This document shows positions 30,156-42,200 of a stretch of DNA of 64,000 bases, piece after piece. The stretch comes from Rhizopus arrhizus (taxonomy: Eukaryota; Mucoromycota; Mucoromycetes; Mucorales; Rhizopodaceae). The first letter of the stretch is position 1; the number at the start of each line of letters is the position of its first letter. The stretch is taken from the NCBI GenBank assembly GCA_024220505.1, contig JAKZZE010000012.1, positions 186,001 through 250,000 of the forward strand, in the 5' to 3' direction. Below the pieces are notes generated by a model. It ran no database searches, was not told the origin of the DNA, and was given only the letters and a program-made list of their open reading frames with translations. Both the position numbers and the translations under genes were made by a program.

Positions 30156-31501
30156 GTACAAATCCCTTTTGATGCAAGTCGTTAGACCGAAAACTTTCGG
30201 TTAAAGGAAAAATTAATCTAACAAGCAGAATCAAGGCAACAAATTTTATATAAATATCCAGTTGTAAACATAGTTATTTTCTATATGATATCGGTGTTAT
30301 AGGTAGACATAATAAAATAATAAATTATGCTATAAACCAAACATCTCCAACACTAGCATAGTTAAATCATAAAGATCTGGCGATGAATTATATCATAAAG
30401 AGTAATAAATGTCTTGCACATACAGTAGGTGAAAAAATATGAGCAACCCCTTTTCGATTTGTCTTCATATCTTTTTATTTTTGTGTGTATATTTGCCAGA
30501 GCTTTGGTATCACACAAACGAATTAGGGCAACAAAGATACATATAATACACTAAGGAGATTGACTGTACTTGAAGTACAAGCTTTTTAAAAGGGGAAAGA
30601 CAGTCATAAAAAAGCCAATGATGATTTTTCAATATTCGCTATGTTTATTTAATATTTTCTATGCCTTCCCTTTGCTTTAAATAGTGCTTCTACTTTGGCT
30701 GGCATACTATTGATGTACCTCTTGCAAGCATTTGCATTGAGTTTATTTCGCTCTACATCCACAAATTGCTAAAGCTTTCTGACACCTCTTTCTCCGACTT
30801 CATGTGATGTCAGATTAAGTTTGAGCTGATGCCAAACATGCTTTATATGATTTAAATCCAGACTTTGAGCATACCAATAATTATATACCTTACACTGATA
30901 CCGCGTACCTATACAGTTATGATTTTTAATTTATGTTTTACGCCGTTATCACTCTGAAGGTATACATCACACGTCTTCAAATAATGGTACTTGTTAAGGA
31001 TACATAAGATTATAATCACTTTATTTTAGTAAAAGGAATCGGATATGATCCTGAATAATATGTTGACATAACTTGGAATCATTTATAACATTATTCCCAA
31101 CACAGATCAATAAAATACTTTAATTAGATTTTTATATTAAGCTTTATTCATATTAACTTCACATAGTCAAATAAGATGACATGGTTGTAATATAGTTTAT
31201 TGATAATATGAGCATGTTGAATATGGAATGGCGATTACTTACCGGATCATCATTAGTCATGAAAACATTTATCCTGACTGAGATATTATTGTTAGCAATG
31301 ATATCCAATCACGGAATTAAAGATCTTTATATTCATCCGTACCGTCTCCTTAAATAGTTATATCTGAAACCATCCCAATAGCATAATTGACAATACAAGC
31401 TAGGAACAGGCTAAACTAATAATTAGAAATAGTAATCATCTATTCTGTCAAGTTGATTATAAATCTGTCCTAATTCTTTATCCGTATCATGTCTATAAAT
31501 A

Positions 31502-33099
31502 CAGTGCCCCACAAAACCCTTCAAGTGTTTTGCTTTTTTTCGTTTTTTGCTTGTCACGAAGCATTGAGTACTACAATTAGTAGCATGCTATACCTCATTT
31601 CAAAGCTACGGTGGCAGGGTATTTGGACAATGCTTAAACTCCGATATACATGCAATGACCGCGGAGTAATGACATTTTAAAAACAGACACACACTTGAAG
31701 GGTTTTGTGGAATTTTTATTTAACAACAATTAATATTTAGTATGTCCTCCTTTTGCATTGTAAACTGCTTTAATGCGTTTAGGCATACTTTCTATGAGTT
31801 TTTGACACTCATTCTGAGTAATTGACTCCCAAACGTTCTCTACTCTTGACCATAATTCGAGCATTCCGTCAGGCTACTTTTCATATTGTAATAAACGACG
31901 TTTTACGATTGACCATAGGTTCTCAATAGGATTTAAGTCAGGAGAGTGAGGAGGCCATCTTAATACAGTAATATTATTGTTTTCCAGCCATTCAGAGACT
32001 TTTTTGGCAGTATGGATACTAGCATTGTCTTGCTGAAATATAATATCTTCTTTTTGAAGGTCATACCAATCAATTGTTTTCATTAATTCATCCTCCAAAA
32101 TACCAATATAAAAGTCAGAATTAATGCTTCCCTTGATATTCGATAGGTATCCAACGCCATACCATGTTAAACAGCCCCACAGCATCAATGAACCTCCTCC
32201 ATGCTTGATCATATGCTGAACCTGAAAGTCTTTTAACTTGTCACCATTTGTCCAAGTCCATTGTAAACCATCTGAACCAATTCTATTCACTTTAGTTTCG
32301 TCGCTGAAAATGACCTTTTTCCAGTCCTCGATGGTCCATGATAGATGCGCACGTGCAAATTCATATCTTTCCTTCATACGGTGCTTAGTTAAAGGAAGGA
32401 CTTTAGGCTTATAAATTGCTGCATAACCTGATTCTTTTAAAAAACGTCTTATAGTCTCAGCACTAATATTTTCACCATCTTCTAACAACTTTCTAGCAGC
32501 GTCTGAAGCATTTTTGTAATTGCCAGAGTTGAAATTTCGCAAGATTCGACGACCTAGTAATGTCGAGATTACGAATGGCCTGCCTCCATTAGTTTTCAAA
32601 TCTCCCAAATCATGGTTTTTTCGAATTTTTGAAATAGTTCCAGCACTGACACCAGTCTTCCTCGATATTTCTTCTCCAGAAACTCCCTCTTTAAGAAGTT
32701 GAACGATCCTGTTCTGCATGTCATTGCTAATTGGTCGCATGTCACTTAATTAGATTATGTTATAAAAAAAAAGGCAAAAAAAGTATAGAAAGTTGTACAT
32801 AATAAAAAATTTTACACAAAAAATTAATGAGTCACACTTTTGTGACGTTTAGAATGATTTTTACGACATTAACTTGAGATTTTTTAAATTCCACAAAACC
32901 CTTCAAGTGTGTGTCTGTTTTTAAAATGTTATTACTCCGCGGTCATTGCATGTATATCGGAGTTTAAGCATTGTCCAAATACCCTGCCACCGTAGCTTTG
33001 AAATGAGGTATAGCATGCTACTAATTGTAGTACTCAATGCTTCGTGACAAGCAAAAAACGAAAAAAAGCAAAACACTTGAAGGGTTTTGTGGGGCACTG
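31502..33099. mobile_element. Tc1 element with ~212-bp terminal inverted repeats
   Basis: 1,598 bp, TA-flanked, starting CAGTGCCCCACAAAACCC. The terminal repeats (31,502-31,713 and 32,888-33,099) are almost identical. Each contains CACAAAACCCTTCAAGTGT at its outer end and the reverse complement at its inner end, giving two likely transposase sites per arm. Inserted into an older Tc1. Confidence 0.93.
31730..32740 (-). pseudogene. Tc1 transposase, one in-frame stop (DD34E)
   Basis: Starts MRPISNDMQNRIVQLL at 32,740. It has two helix-turn-helix parts (SRKTGVSAGTISKIRKN; AARKLLEDGENISAETIRRF) and the DDE core: VIFSDET, IFQQDNASIHT and SPDLNPIENLW, with 34 residues between the second Asp and the Glu. 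After LLQYEK a TAG at about 31,871-31,873 interrupts. The frame then continues (ELWSRVENVWESI ... MPKRIKAVYNAKGGHTKY) to TAA at 31,730. The stop falls after all catalytic residues, so a 288-aa product lacking the C-terminal ~47 residues could be made. Recently inactivated, or a read-through candidate. Confidence 0.9.
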
Positions 33100-34319
33100 T
33101 ACTCTCACTCTTTACATGTAGAATTTATTTTTTTAATCTAATCATAGTTATCTTAACTTAATAAAGAGATATCAAGTTCTAACAGTATTTCTTTATCTTT
33201 GATTGCTATATTATATTTACCTAAAACTCCCCCTTCCTAAACAGTACTCTAACGTATTAATGTAAATAATGCTAAGCATATGCAGACAAGTCGTTGGGTT
33301 TATATTACCACCATAAAGCTGACATGTCTAAAATGGTCCCTGAGTAGCTATGTGACAGCACATGTTCATCCTACGGCTGCTGTGCTTTACTGTAATGTCG
33401 ATGTGATGAGGGAGCAAAATGTCATTTTATACTACTCTATACTACTTTACTCCATCTGATCACTAGATGCTAATCTTTGCTTCAGCTGAGAATGTTACTG
33501 GTCATCACTCTTGACTTGACCAGTTGCGATGCCTTTTTGCTCAGGCCATCTGCTTTTTTCAATGATCCTTTTTTAAAAATGCCTTCTTTTTTTAGCTCTC
33601 GGTCGCAGTTTATGGATCTCAGCGCGTTTACTCCTGAACGGTACATCAACAAGTAACCAAACTTACCCAACTCCCTAAATAGCTCTTTCGCTATTGTTCG
33701 ATGATCAGTAATAATGCACAGCTCTATATAGTGCTTCACGGCGTAAGCGACAATAGCATGTCTTCCAGCAGACAGGTGTGAATTTCATGGAAAAAGCTTC
33801 CTAGTATACCTTTTAACCGTGCGAGAATGAACGTAATATTTATCTGTGATATCCTCTGGCTTCATGCTATTCGGTGATATATTTTTTATTTCTGGATTGC
33901 TTTTCCATTGATATAGATTTAGGTATGATGATGAGAAGTAGTGAGAGAAACTGAGTAAAAAAAAAAGAAACCAAGGGTTTTTGAAGTTGCACTTGCTTTT
34001 ATGTGAATACAATAAGGAACGCTCAGATTCTCAGATAAGTACGCTATATAGTCTTCCGATATGTTCTTTTGTTGATTTAAATGTAAACATATGATTACCA
34101 TACATAATTTAAACTGGCTGGAAGTCAAATTTTTAAATTCGCATTCTCATCTCTCTCTCAATTTCCAGTATTACTACATCAGACCTTTACTGTTTCAAGA
34201 CACATGACCCCGAAAATATACCATAGGAGCCTCAAGCCGGTAGTTGACATGCACCTTTTGATAAAGCGAAAAAAGTCGATTTTGCTAAAAGGTTGCTCAT
34301 ATTTTTTCACCTACTGTAA

Positions 34320-34540
34320 GTAAGTCAAAAGTATAAGAAATATTGAAGTTACTTATATGTTTTTGGCTTTTCTGATTATATGCTGTTTTTGATGATTTTG
34401 TGAATATTCTATATTTTGTATTTTTCTGGATTTATCTGTATTCATCTGTATTCATACGTATTTGTTTGTATTTTTCTGGATTTGAATTAGTTGGAGAGAG
34501 AAAAGTCAAATGCTGCCAAATTTTGCTGCATTGTGTTACA
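34320..34540 (-). mobile_element. LTR-like block (partial), minus strand
   Basis: Ends (sense start) at TGTAACACAATGCAGC, 34,540. It shares about 200 bp with 35,440-35,658 (GTATTTGTTTGTATTTTYCT; TTTGGCTTTTCTGATTATAT). Truncated at 34,317 by the Tc1 insertion. Confidence 0.5.
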
Positions 34541-34611
34541 ATGTTAATTTTTCTTTTTATACTAGCTTGTTTGCGGGTTTAGATTTTTAAGTAAATAAGT
34601 ATTGTCGGTAA

Positions 34612-35032
34612 TGACCACCAGATCTTGTTAAATAGATCAGTCTGAATTTAATAAAAGTAAAATAAAAAGATGAAAGATAAAAGATAAAATAAAAAAGAGA
34701 TTACAATGAAGTATATGATTCAAGGGATTATTGATTCTTCCTATTTATAAAATAAAAGAAGTATTTTGTTTCAAAGGAGATTTATTTGGATAAGGTAAGA
34801 TAATCATAATAATAATAATTCTTGATAAATTGTTGATATTTATATGTTTTTGGTTTTTTTTGATTTTGTGATGTTTTTAGATTTTTGTGTTTTCCTTTGA
34901 ATTGTGAATTTAGTTGAGTTATTCAATTTCATTGAGTTTATCAAAAATATTGAGGACATGAACTTAGTTCAGGTCCGAACTTTCTTCGTCAAGTGGTACA
35001 GTTTGATTAAAAGAATTTCTATTTTCGTCACA
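34612..35032 (-). mobile_element. LTR-like block, minus strand
   Basis: 421 bp from TGACCACCAGATC (complement of the core end) to CGTCACA, the complement of the block 1 start. The adjacent segment 34,545-34,611 (AGCTTGTTTGCGGGTTTA .. AAGTAAATAAGTATTGTCGG) is shared with 59,680-59,732, so it is element-internal or target-shared. Confidence 0.5.
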
Positions 35033-35209
35033 ACACAACCGCAGCATATAGAAATAATATAAATATTCCTCTGTGAGATTGGAGTTTGTAAGGTTTTTAT
35101 AGTGTTAAATAGGTTTGATTTAAGAGAGTCTTGATGTGAGACCAAAGTTTCGAATAGAGTTTGGATTCCAAAGTAGTAATAATTTGAATATAAATTCGCT
35201 TGTAATAAG

Positions 35210-35658
35210 TGACCACCAGATCTTGTTAAGTAGATCAAACTGTTGTGAATAAAATAAAGTAAAAAGATAAAAAAAAAAGGGATTACAATGAAGTGTATTT
35301 GCTTAAAGGGACTTCTTGTTCTGGATATTAGATAAAATAAAAGAAAAACAAAAGAGATTTACTTTGTATGATATTTACTAAAATAATCAAAAAGTAAAGT
35401 AAATAAGTGAAGTAAAACAAAAGTTAAAAGTGAAGTAAGTAAGTCAAGAGTAAGTATAAGAAATATTGAAGTTATTTATATGTTTTTGGCTTTTCTGATT
35501 ATATGCTGTTTTTGATGATTTTGTAGATATTCTGTATTTTTTTTTGTATTTATCTGTATTCATACGTATTCATACGTATTTGTTTGTATTTTCCTGGATT
35601 TGAATTAGTTGGAGAGAGAAAAGTCAAATGCTGCAAAAGTTTGTTGCATTGTGTTACA
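35210..35658 (-). mobile_element. LTR-like block, minus strand
   Basis: 449 bp from TGACCACCAGATC to TGTTACA. Its right part repeats 34,320-34,540. It contains the conserved TTACAATGAAG..AAGGGACTT segment seen in all blocks. Confidence 0.5.
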
Positions 35659-35839
35659 CCTCTATTTTAATTAAATAAAGACTCATTCACTATTTTAATT
35701 AGCTGTACTTTTGTTAATTAATATTGTAATTTTGTTTGGGTTTATTGGGTTAAGGTTTAAATAAGCAGAGATTTGAGTTGTAATTAATATAAGAATTGAC
35801 TTTTTGTGAGTTAGATTTGGCTTGATTCGCTTGATATAG

Positions 35840-36175
35840 TGACCACCAGATCTTGTAAAGTAGATCAATCTTGTTTTGATTCGTAAAAAGGTTTGTTTAA
35901 AGTAAAAATAAAATAAAAAGGGATACAATGAAGATAGTTAGCTTCAAGGGACTTGGCTTTGTAATTATAATAGAATATCAAAAGAGCTTTTTTAAAAGGA
36001 TAATTGATAAATTTATTCAAAGAAAAACAAAGTAAATAAAGTGGTAGATTTTGTAAGTAAAAGTTTTAAAGTGCAAAGATCGAAGTGAATTTTTATATCT
36101 TGAGGAATAAATCCTCAGTATTTATACTGTTTGGTGGGTTAATGTTTGGTTAGATTTGATTGGCAATGTTATTTT
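35840..36175 (-). mobile_element. LTR-like block (partial), minus strand
   Basis: Begins TGACCACCAGATCTTGTAAA and has the ATACAATGAAG..AAGGGACTT segment. The far end is not clear; it runs toward the inverted-repeat arm. Confidence 0.4.
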
Positions 36176-36436
36176 TGTAACCTTGTGGGTTTATTGAGTG
36201 CTTTATATAGAAGTTTTTCTTGAAATTTCAAAGTAAGGTATTGTAGTGACCACCAGATCTTTTATGTAAGATCAACTATAAGTAAATAAAATGTAAAGAT
36301 AAAAAAAAATAAAGGGATCAGGAACTTTTTATGAGAAGGTTGCCTGTTTATTGAATAAAATATATAATAAAATATATGAGTAGAACTGTACTGTCCTTTT
36401 TCTTTGACTAAATGGTTGGGATATTTATATGCTGTA
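36176..36436. repeat. Right arm of the ~265-bp inverted repeat
   Basis: Reverse complement of 29,885-30,155, including the core at 36,247-36,259. Homology stops abruptly near 36,436 after GATATTTATATGCTGTAA. Confidence 0.85.
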
Positions 36437-37381
36437 AACATATTGTTAGTTATTTTTCAAAACAAGCCAAAAAAATCGCCTTTTTTAGATTTTTTAGTAA
36501 CAATCACCTACCATATTCGTAAAAATTCTCGAAAAAATAATATTTTTATTCAAATTTCAGAGGTATTTTTTACATATTTTTTTATCATGGCATTCTTACA
36601 GTTCAAAATACGTGTCGTTGGATATCAGTATAGAAAATATGTCAAATATTATAACTACATAGAAAAATAGCTATGTTTCCTTCGCATATTTTTTTTAACG
36701 TATTTTACAAAAGTGATTACCAGATTTGGACTTTGGCTCCATATAAAGTAATCACAGCCAAAAAATAGTAAAAAAAATCGCTATTGGCCAATATCCTGCT
36801 TACTAATAGGTCGGTGTTGCTTACCTGTCATATGAATCTAAGAAAGTACATAAATGTAATAAGATCTTACTTTTGTCAAGTCAGGTCTGCCTGTACTAAT
36901 TCTTAAATATAAATACGCTCTTTTCCCACTTACCTCGTTATTTCAATATTTATATTACGACTGCAATTCCTTATTTCGTAACTAAGGACAATGATAAAGC
37001 GTTTATTTCTTCAGTATCCTCAAAATTTCAAGAAATTGGACAATACGTCTCTTTTAGTGGAGCTCTCTTGATTTTCCTTTACCATTAGGTATTTTTTAAG
37101 CTTTTTTTCGTATTTTTAAAGTTGTTATACTGAGATGTCCATTTTTATTGAAAAGCAAAAAAAAAAAGTGGAAATCATATATAATAATAAAAAAAAAAAA
37201 ATGCCGATAATGCTTACTTTTACTAACATTTGACAGTTGATTAACATTTTATTGTAGAAGAATTTCAATGGCACATATTAAAATATTTGAAACAATACTA
37301 TTTTCACATATCATTTTATTTTGTAATATTTTCTCAAAAAAAAAGCAACTTATTGCCTATAGCTATATATAGATACATATA
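36437..37381. other. AT-rich spacer, nothing recognised
   Basis: No convincing gene, repeat arm or RNA gene seen between the inverted repeat and the next Tc1. The 88-codon frame at 36,404-36,670 is hydrophobic/AT-biased and overlaps the repeat arm. Confidence 0.6.
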
Positions 37382-39018
37382 CAGTGGGTCAAAAAACTGC
37401 ACCAACCTAACCTAATTTTTCGGAAATAAGAGCATAGGTCTGTCAGTTTCATAGCAAACATTATGAAACTTGAACCAAACAAATTTAATACTATTATGAT
37501 TTATTGACAAAACTTTCAAAGTCAGAAGCTGAGTATACACTTAAAGCGCGCCCAGAAAAAAGCGGAGGTCGGTTGGTGCAGTTTTTTGACTTTCTTAAAA
37601 TCGAGTGGATCCACCCTTTTCTGCTAATACTGCTTGTATTCTGTCGGGCAAATTGTCTATATATTTGATGCGTTGTTTCTTAGTAAACGAATTCCATTCA
37701 TTTTCGACTCTTTCCCACAGTTCATGGATGTTGGTCGCCGTATTATCATAGATGCTCAGCTTTAACTTCAAATGATGCCATACATGTTCAACAGGATTAA
37801 GATCTGGACTTTGTGATGGTCAATCGTCAATGTAAACCATGCCCCTATCTTTCATTCATTGCGTTGTGAACTTTGATCGATGTTTACGATCATTGTCGTG
37901 CTGAAATACCGATGGTTTCCAATTCAGACCATAGTACTTCATGGTATCCTTCAGACTTGTAGCAAGAATTTCTTGGTATAACTCTGAATTCATGGTACCA
38001 TCATAGACCTGATATGCGTATCCAGGTCCTGCGCTGGTTATACAACCCCATAACATGAGACCGCCGCCTCCATGCTTCACAGTAACGTCGATATGGTGGG
38101 GCTGTAAACGATCGCATTTTTTCTTCCAATAATATTTGCAACCATCCGAGCCCCAAATGTTAATTTTGGTCTCACCAGAAAATATCACACGTCGCCAATC
38201 ATGTACTGTCCAGTATTGATGCTTTTTTGCCCATGTCAATCGAGCCTTCTTATGCTTTTCAGTCAATAATGGCTTCTTCTTTTTGATCTCAGCATAAATT
38301 TCAACTGAATGTAAAACATTAATGGCCGATTGATACGACATAGGGTGTCCAAGCTCCTCCAACTTCATTTGAACATCCTTGGCAGTCTTCCAATAACCCG
38401 TGAGTACTTGTCTCTTCATGTATCGACGCGTTGATTTTGCCACAATGCTCGATTTATCTCCGCTTTTACGTATTCTATTATGCTTCCAGTTATTTGCATA
38501 CCTATTAACGGTATTTCTATGCACTCAAACTCGTTTCCCAATGACTGTGGGGTCAACGCTATCTTCCAATAGTGGTTTGATACTGTTTTGAACATCGAAT
38601 GGAACCGTTTTGGGCATTTCTAATGATGGATAGACACTGGCGATGTATGATACGTTTGGGTAAAGTAGGAAAGAAAAAAAAAGGAAAATAATTGCAAAAA
38701 AGTTTATTTTAAGATCCCCAGTGTGACTACATACTCCACAGACTAATTTATATCTGCCGGAATGGCCTCAGTCCGGGCATATAGTGTCAAACCCACTTTT
38801 ATTTTAAAAGTCAAAAAACTGCACCAACCGACCTCCGCTTTTTTCTGGGCGCGCTTTAAGTGTATACTCAGCTTCTGACTTTGAAAGTTTTGTCAATAAA
38901 TCATAATAGTATTAAATTTGTTTGGTTCAAGTTTCATAATGTTTGCTATAAAACTGACAGACCTATGCTCTTATTTCCGAAAAATTAGGTTAGGTTGGTG
39001 CAGTTTTTTGACCCACTG
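37382..39018. mobile_element. Tc1 element with ~210-bp terminal inverted repeats
   Basis: 1,637 bp, TA-flanked, starting CAGTGGGTCAAAAAACTGCA. The arms (37,382-37,591 and 38,809-39,018) are nearly identical. Each carries GTCAAAAAACTGCACCAACC at the outer end and its complement at the inner end. The layout matches the Tc1 at 31,502-33,099 although the sequences differ. Confidence 0.93.
37595..38617 (-). pseudogene. Tc1 transposase with three stops and a lost catalytic Asp
   Basis: A 341-codon frame from MPKTVPFDVQNSIK to GGSTRF. It has TGA after VIGKRV in the helix-turn-helix, TGA after SKFTTQ, and TGA before PSQSPDLNPVEHVW, where related Tc1 proteins have Trp. The first catalytic motif reads IFSGET rather than IFSDET. 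The second (FQHDNDRKH) and third (SPDLNPVEH) are kept, spaced as DD35E. All three stops are TGA. Inactive. Its intact terminal repeats could still be mobilised in trans. Confidence 0.9.
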
Positions 39019-39265
39019 TATATATACTGTATATTAAATGTTTATTTTTTTGCAAAATATCGTCATGTATCCATGTGTTATTTATGGTATTGATACGAAA
39101 TAACGAAGTGAATCGCTTATCGGGACGCTTCAATTTATTAAATGTTTTTTTTATAGTTGAGTCAGCAATCGTAAAGAACAAAAATATTATATAAAAGAAT
39201 TAAAAGCAGTTACAGCATATTTTTTATAATTAATGTTGATTTTTGATACAAGTTTAATAACTCTA

Positions 39266-42200
39266 CTAGCTGTCTTTCTTTGTAAGGTTAATTATAAAAC
39301 TGTCCATGGCTCCCTTTCCTTTACGTACGGGCTCTGTTGCTTTACGTGGTCGGCCTCGAGGGTTTTTTTGTCGGCCATTTTCCTCTCGGATTCTTTTTTC
39401 TTTTTCTTTTGCACTTAGCTTAGGTCTCCCTCTTCCTCTTACCTCTTGTGCAGAATTTGTATAGTCACTATCACTACCGCTATTGTTATTTCTGGAATTT
39501 TCTTCATTATTTCCTTCTGCGTCAGTATTTCTCTCTTTTCCCTGAAAATTTTATAACGTTTAGTAAGATTTGTTTAAAAAACAGTTTTCATCAATATATA
39601 TATACAGTAGCGGACAAAACTGGTGCACAAAAATTAAAATCAACATTGTATCTCCGCCATATGTCTGCGACTTTTGTGGCATATACCATCTGAAAGACAG
39701 TCCAAAATATACATTATGTTATGTAAACCGGAACTGTGCCGGACATCCTTCAGGCATAAGGTCATTTTTAGTGATTTTTTGCATATTTCAATTTTCGCCA
39801 AAAATGTAGTGCTTGTCTAGCCTTCTTTCAATTTTCCCCATATCTCTCCCGTTTGCTTTCAGATTTCACCGCATATTAGTGAATTATAGTAGCTCTTAAA
39901 AAATATATAAAACTGTACTTATTTTGTATTTCCCATTGAATCCCCCCTTTTGTTTTTACCCTATTCACTATAACAAAGTACTAGCCTTATATGTTTAAGA
40001 AAATAAGCAACTGTAAAAACGAAACTCTGAGATCTCGAATACACTTAGTTCGTACGACAGCAGATATTTCTAGAGTAACGAGGATCTCTAAATGGACAAT
40101 CAACAGGAGAAAGAGGGAAGAAAGAAACTTAATGTCTTGTGATCATGAAGGTCTCCCGCTTTTAGTCTGAAAAGTTACTAGCTCAATCACCAACCTAAAG
40201 CTTGGACAAGGTCCGTTACACACAGTTTCTGATGCTCAGCACATTTCGAGGACCTTAAGATACAGTATTAGCAGACTGTTAGTCTGAAGGCACTGTAGGA
40301 AGCTAGATTTTGAGTCCGGAAGTAAGGAATCGAAGAATTTCATCAGCTGTATAAGTCGGAAAAAGCGATGAATGTGGTATCACAACAAGCCATTGTATAC
40401 TATAGAGGGCTGGAAGTCTGCTATCTTTAGCAATGAAACAAATATGAACATTATGGATGCAGACAGTATACACTAATATTGAAAGCAAGTCGAGCAACCT
40501 GAGCGATTTTTTCACGGTGATCAAACAATGAAGCATGCTGGCTGCTCTGTTATGTTTTAAGGCTGTATTAGATATTGAGGACCAGAATATGTGTGTCAGG
40601 TATACGATGGTATAATGAACTCATAAATATATGTGTATATTTCGCTTACTTCATACCACAAAAGCCTAGCGTATAGTAGTCTAAAACGTCGTAATCTCTC
40701 GTTTCAGTATGACAATGACACAAGGCACAAGTCAACGCATGTCACAAACTCAATATTTGATAACAGCGCTTCTGTGCTACGAGTTTAGCCGCCACTAATC
40801 CCGGCCTAAGTCCGCTTAAGCATGCCAGGTGGCAATTGATGGCAAAGGTATGATGATACGACACTAGATCAAAAAGGGTCGATGATCTTTGGAAAAGAGT
40901 AGTTAAAGAGCCGGGTTCTTTTATTGAAAATGATATACACGCATATTATTAGCATATGCAAAGAAGAATATCCGATAATGTCAAGAGATGAGATGATTAT
41001 ATAAAGTCTAAGATTTTAGCCACTTTTGCGGTTTCTAGAAAATATAAGATTTTATAAATTCAAAGCACGCTTATCGCTCAGTTTTAACAATGTCATGCTT
41101 AGAACATACATAGATTACAATGACTAGTATATCCTCCTTCTAGTACAGTTTCATGACTATTGCAATTACCATGAGCAGGTAATGGTAGTTAAAAGCTAAA
41201 AAAAAGTTTTGTGCACCAGTTTTGTCCGCTACTGTATATATGTACCTTCAAAGCATTTCTCTTACGTTTCAAAAGAGGTCCACTCTCATTGCGTTTGGGC
41301 TGGCTCACTTTTTCAAAAGTTCTTTCATCTATGAATATACGACAATAGCTTAAAACTACATAAAGAAGCAAGGGTTCATTTAAAAGTAAACACTCACGAT
41401 TAAAATTGTTTGCAAATGAAAAGTTAAACAAGTTTCCAAAATCTTTTGTCAACGATGCTTCCGAGTCAGCAAGAGACGCATCAGATGTAAATGAATGACT
41501 TCTATTGCCTTGAAAAGACAACACTGTACTTCTACTGCCTTCTTCCATAGGATCGTCTTCATTGAAGCGGCTGTTTTGACCATTTCGTACTATTTTCTGA
41601 AGAAAATCTTTTTTTTTTTGTTGTGAGATATACGAAAAATTTGCTTTGAATGCGCTCGCAATTATGTTTCTTACCATTGTAATTGCTTGAGTTATGTCTA
41701 GTTTGTTCCGAATTTGTACTATTTGAAGGATTTGATGCCCTTTTGGATGATGGGATGGTCATTCCCTGCCCCTTTGATTCTTTAACAGTATCTTCTGATC
41801 CACTTCTACTAGCTTCTAAAGAGATAACAAAATAATCAATTCATGTTTGGAGATTTTATTGTCTGGTTTGGCTATTTATGCATATTGTAAAGGCTTTTTA
41901 GAAACATACCATCAAACTCTGATAAATTATTATGAGTAAAAACTTCACTATCTCTTGTCTGTTTTGCTCCCCATTGATCTTCTAACTGACTCAGATCCTC
42001 ATGGTTGCTTCTCAAAATGTCTTCAGGAAAATTGTTTCTCTGATGGGTATGTCTTTCATTTATATGCGAGTTTTCACTTGAATGTCTATCATTTCTTTGC
42101 GAGTTTTCACTTGAATCAGACATACGCCTAACATACAATAGGTTTTCTGGAGGCACATAGGGCTCATCTTCATCAGTAAAATACTGATTATATTGTCGTT

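Larger units (their letters stand above)
30640..33740 (-). pseudogene. Decayed Tc1 transposase split by the nested Tc1
   Basis: The minus strand left of the nested element (about 30,960-30,650) reads as the C-terminal half of a Tc1 transposase with stops: QSLDLNHIKHVWHQLKLNLT, where the family has DLNPIEHLW, so the catalytic Glu is Lys; then RYINSMPAKVEALFKAKG. To the right (33,739-33,482) is an N-terminal-like piece (RTIAKELFRELGKFGY; LSKKASQLVKSRVMTSN). The part around the first two catalytic Asp residues is not clearly recognisable. Clearly inactive. Boundaries approximate. Confidence 0.65.
30423..34316. mobile_element. Old Tc1-like element containing a younger Tc1
   Basis: Terminal inverted repeats CAGTAGGTGAAAAAATATGA (extending to GCAACC), with TA on both sides. 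It is 3,894 bp because a 1,598-bp Tc1 (31,502-33,099) is nested inside; without it about 2.3 kb. Confidence 0.88.

Noticed and set aside
34545..34611. Segment shared with 59,680-59,732 as a target-site duplication or PBS
   Set aside because: Too long for a TSD, and the first bases do not clearly pair with a tRNA 3' end visible here; it could be internal element sequence.
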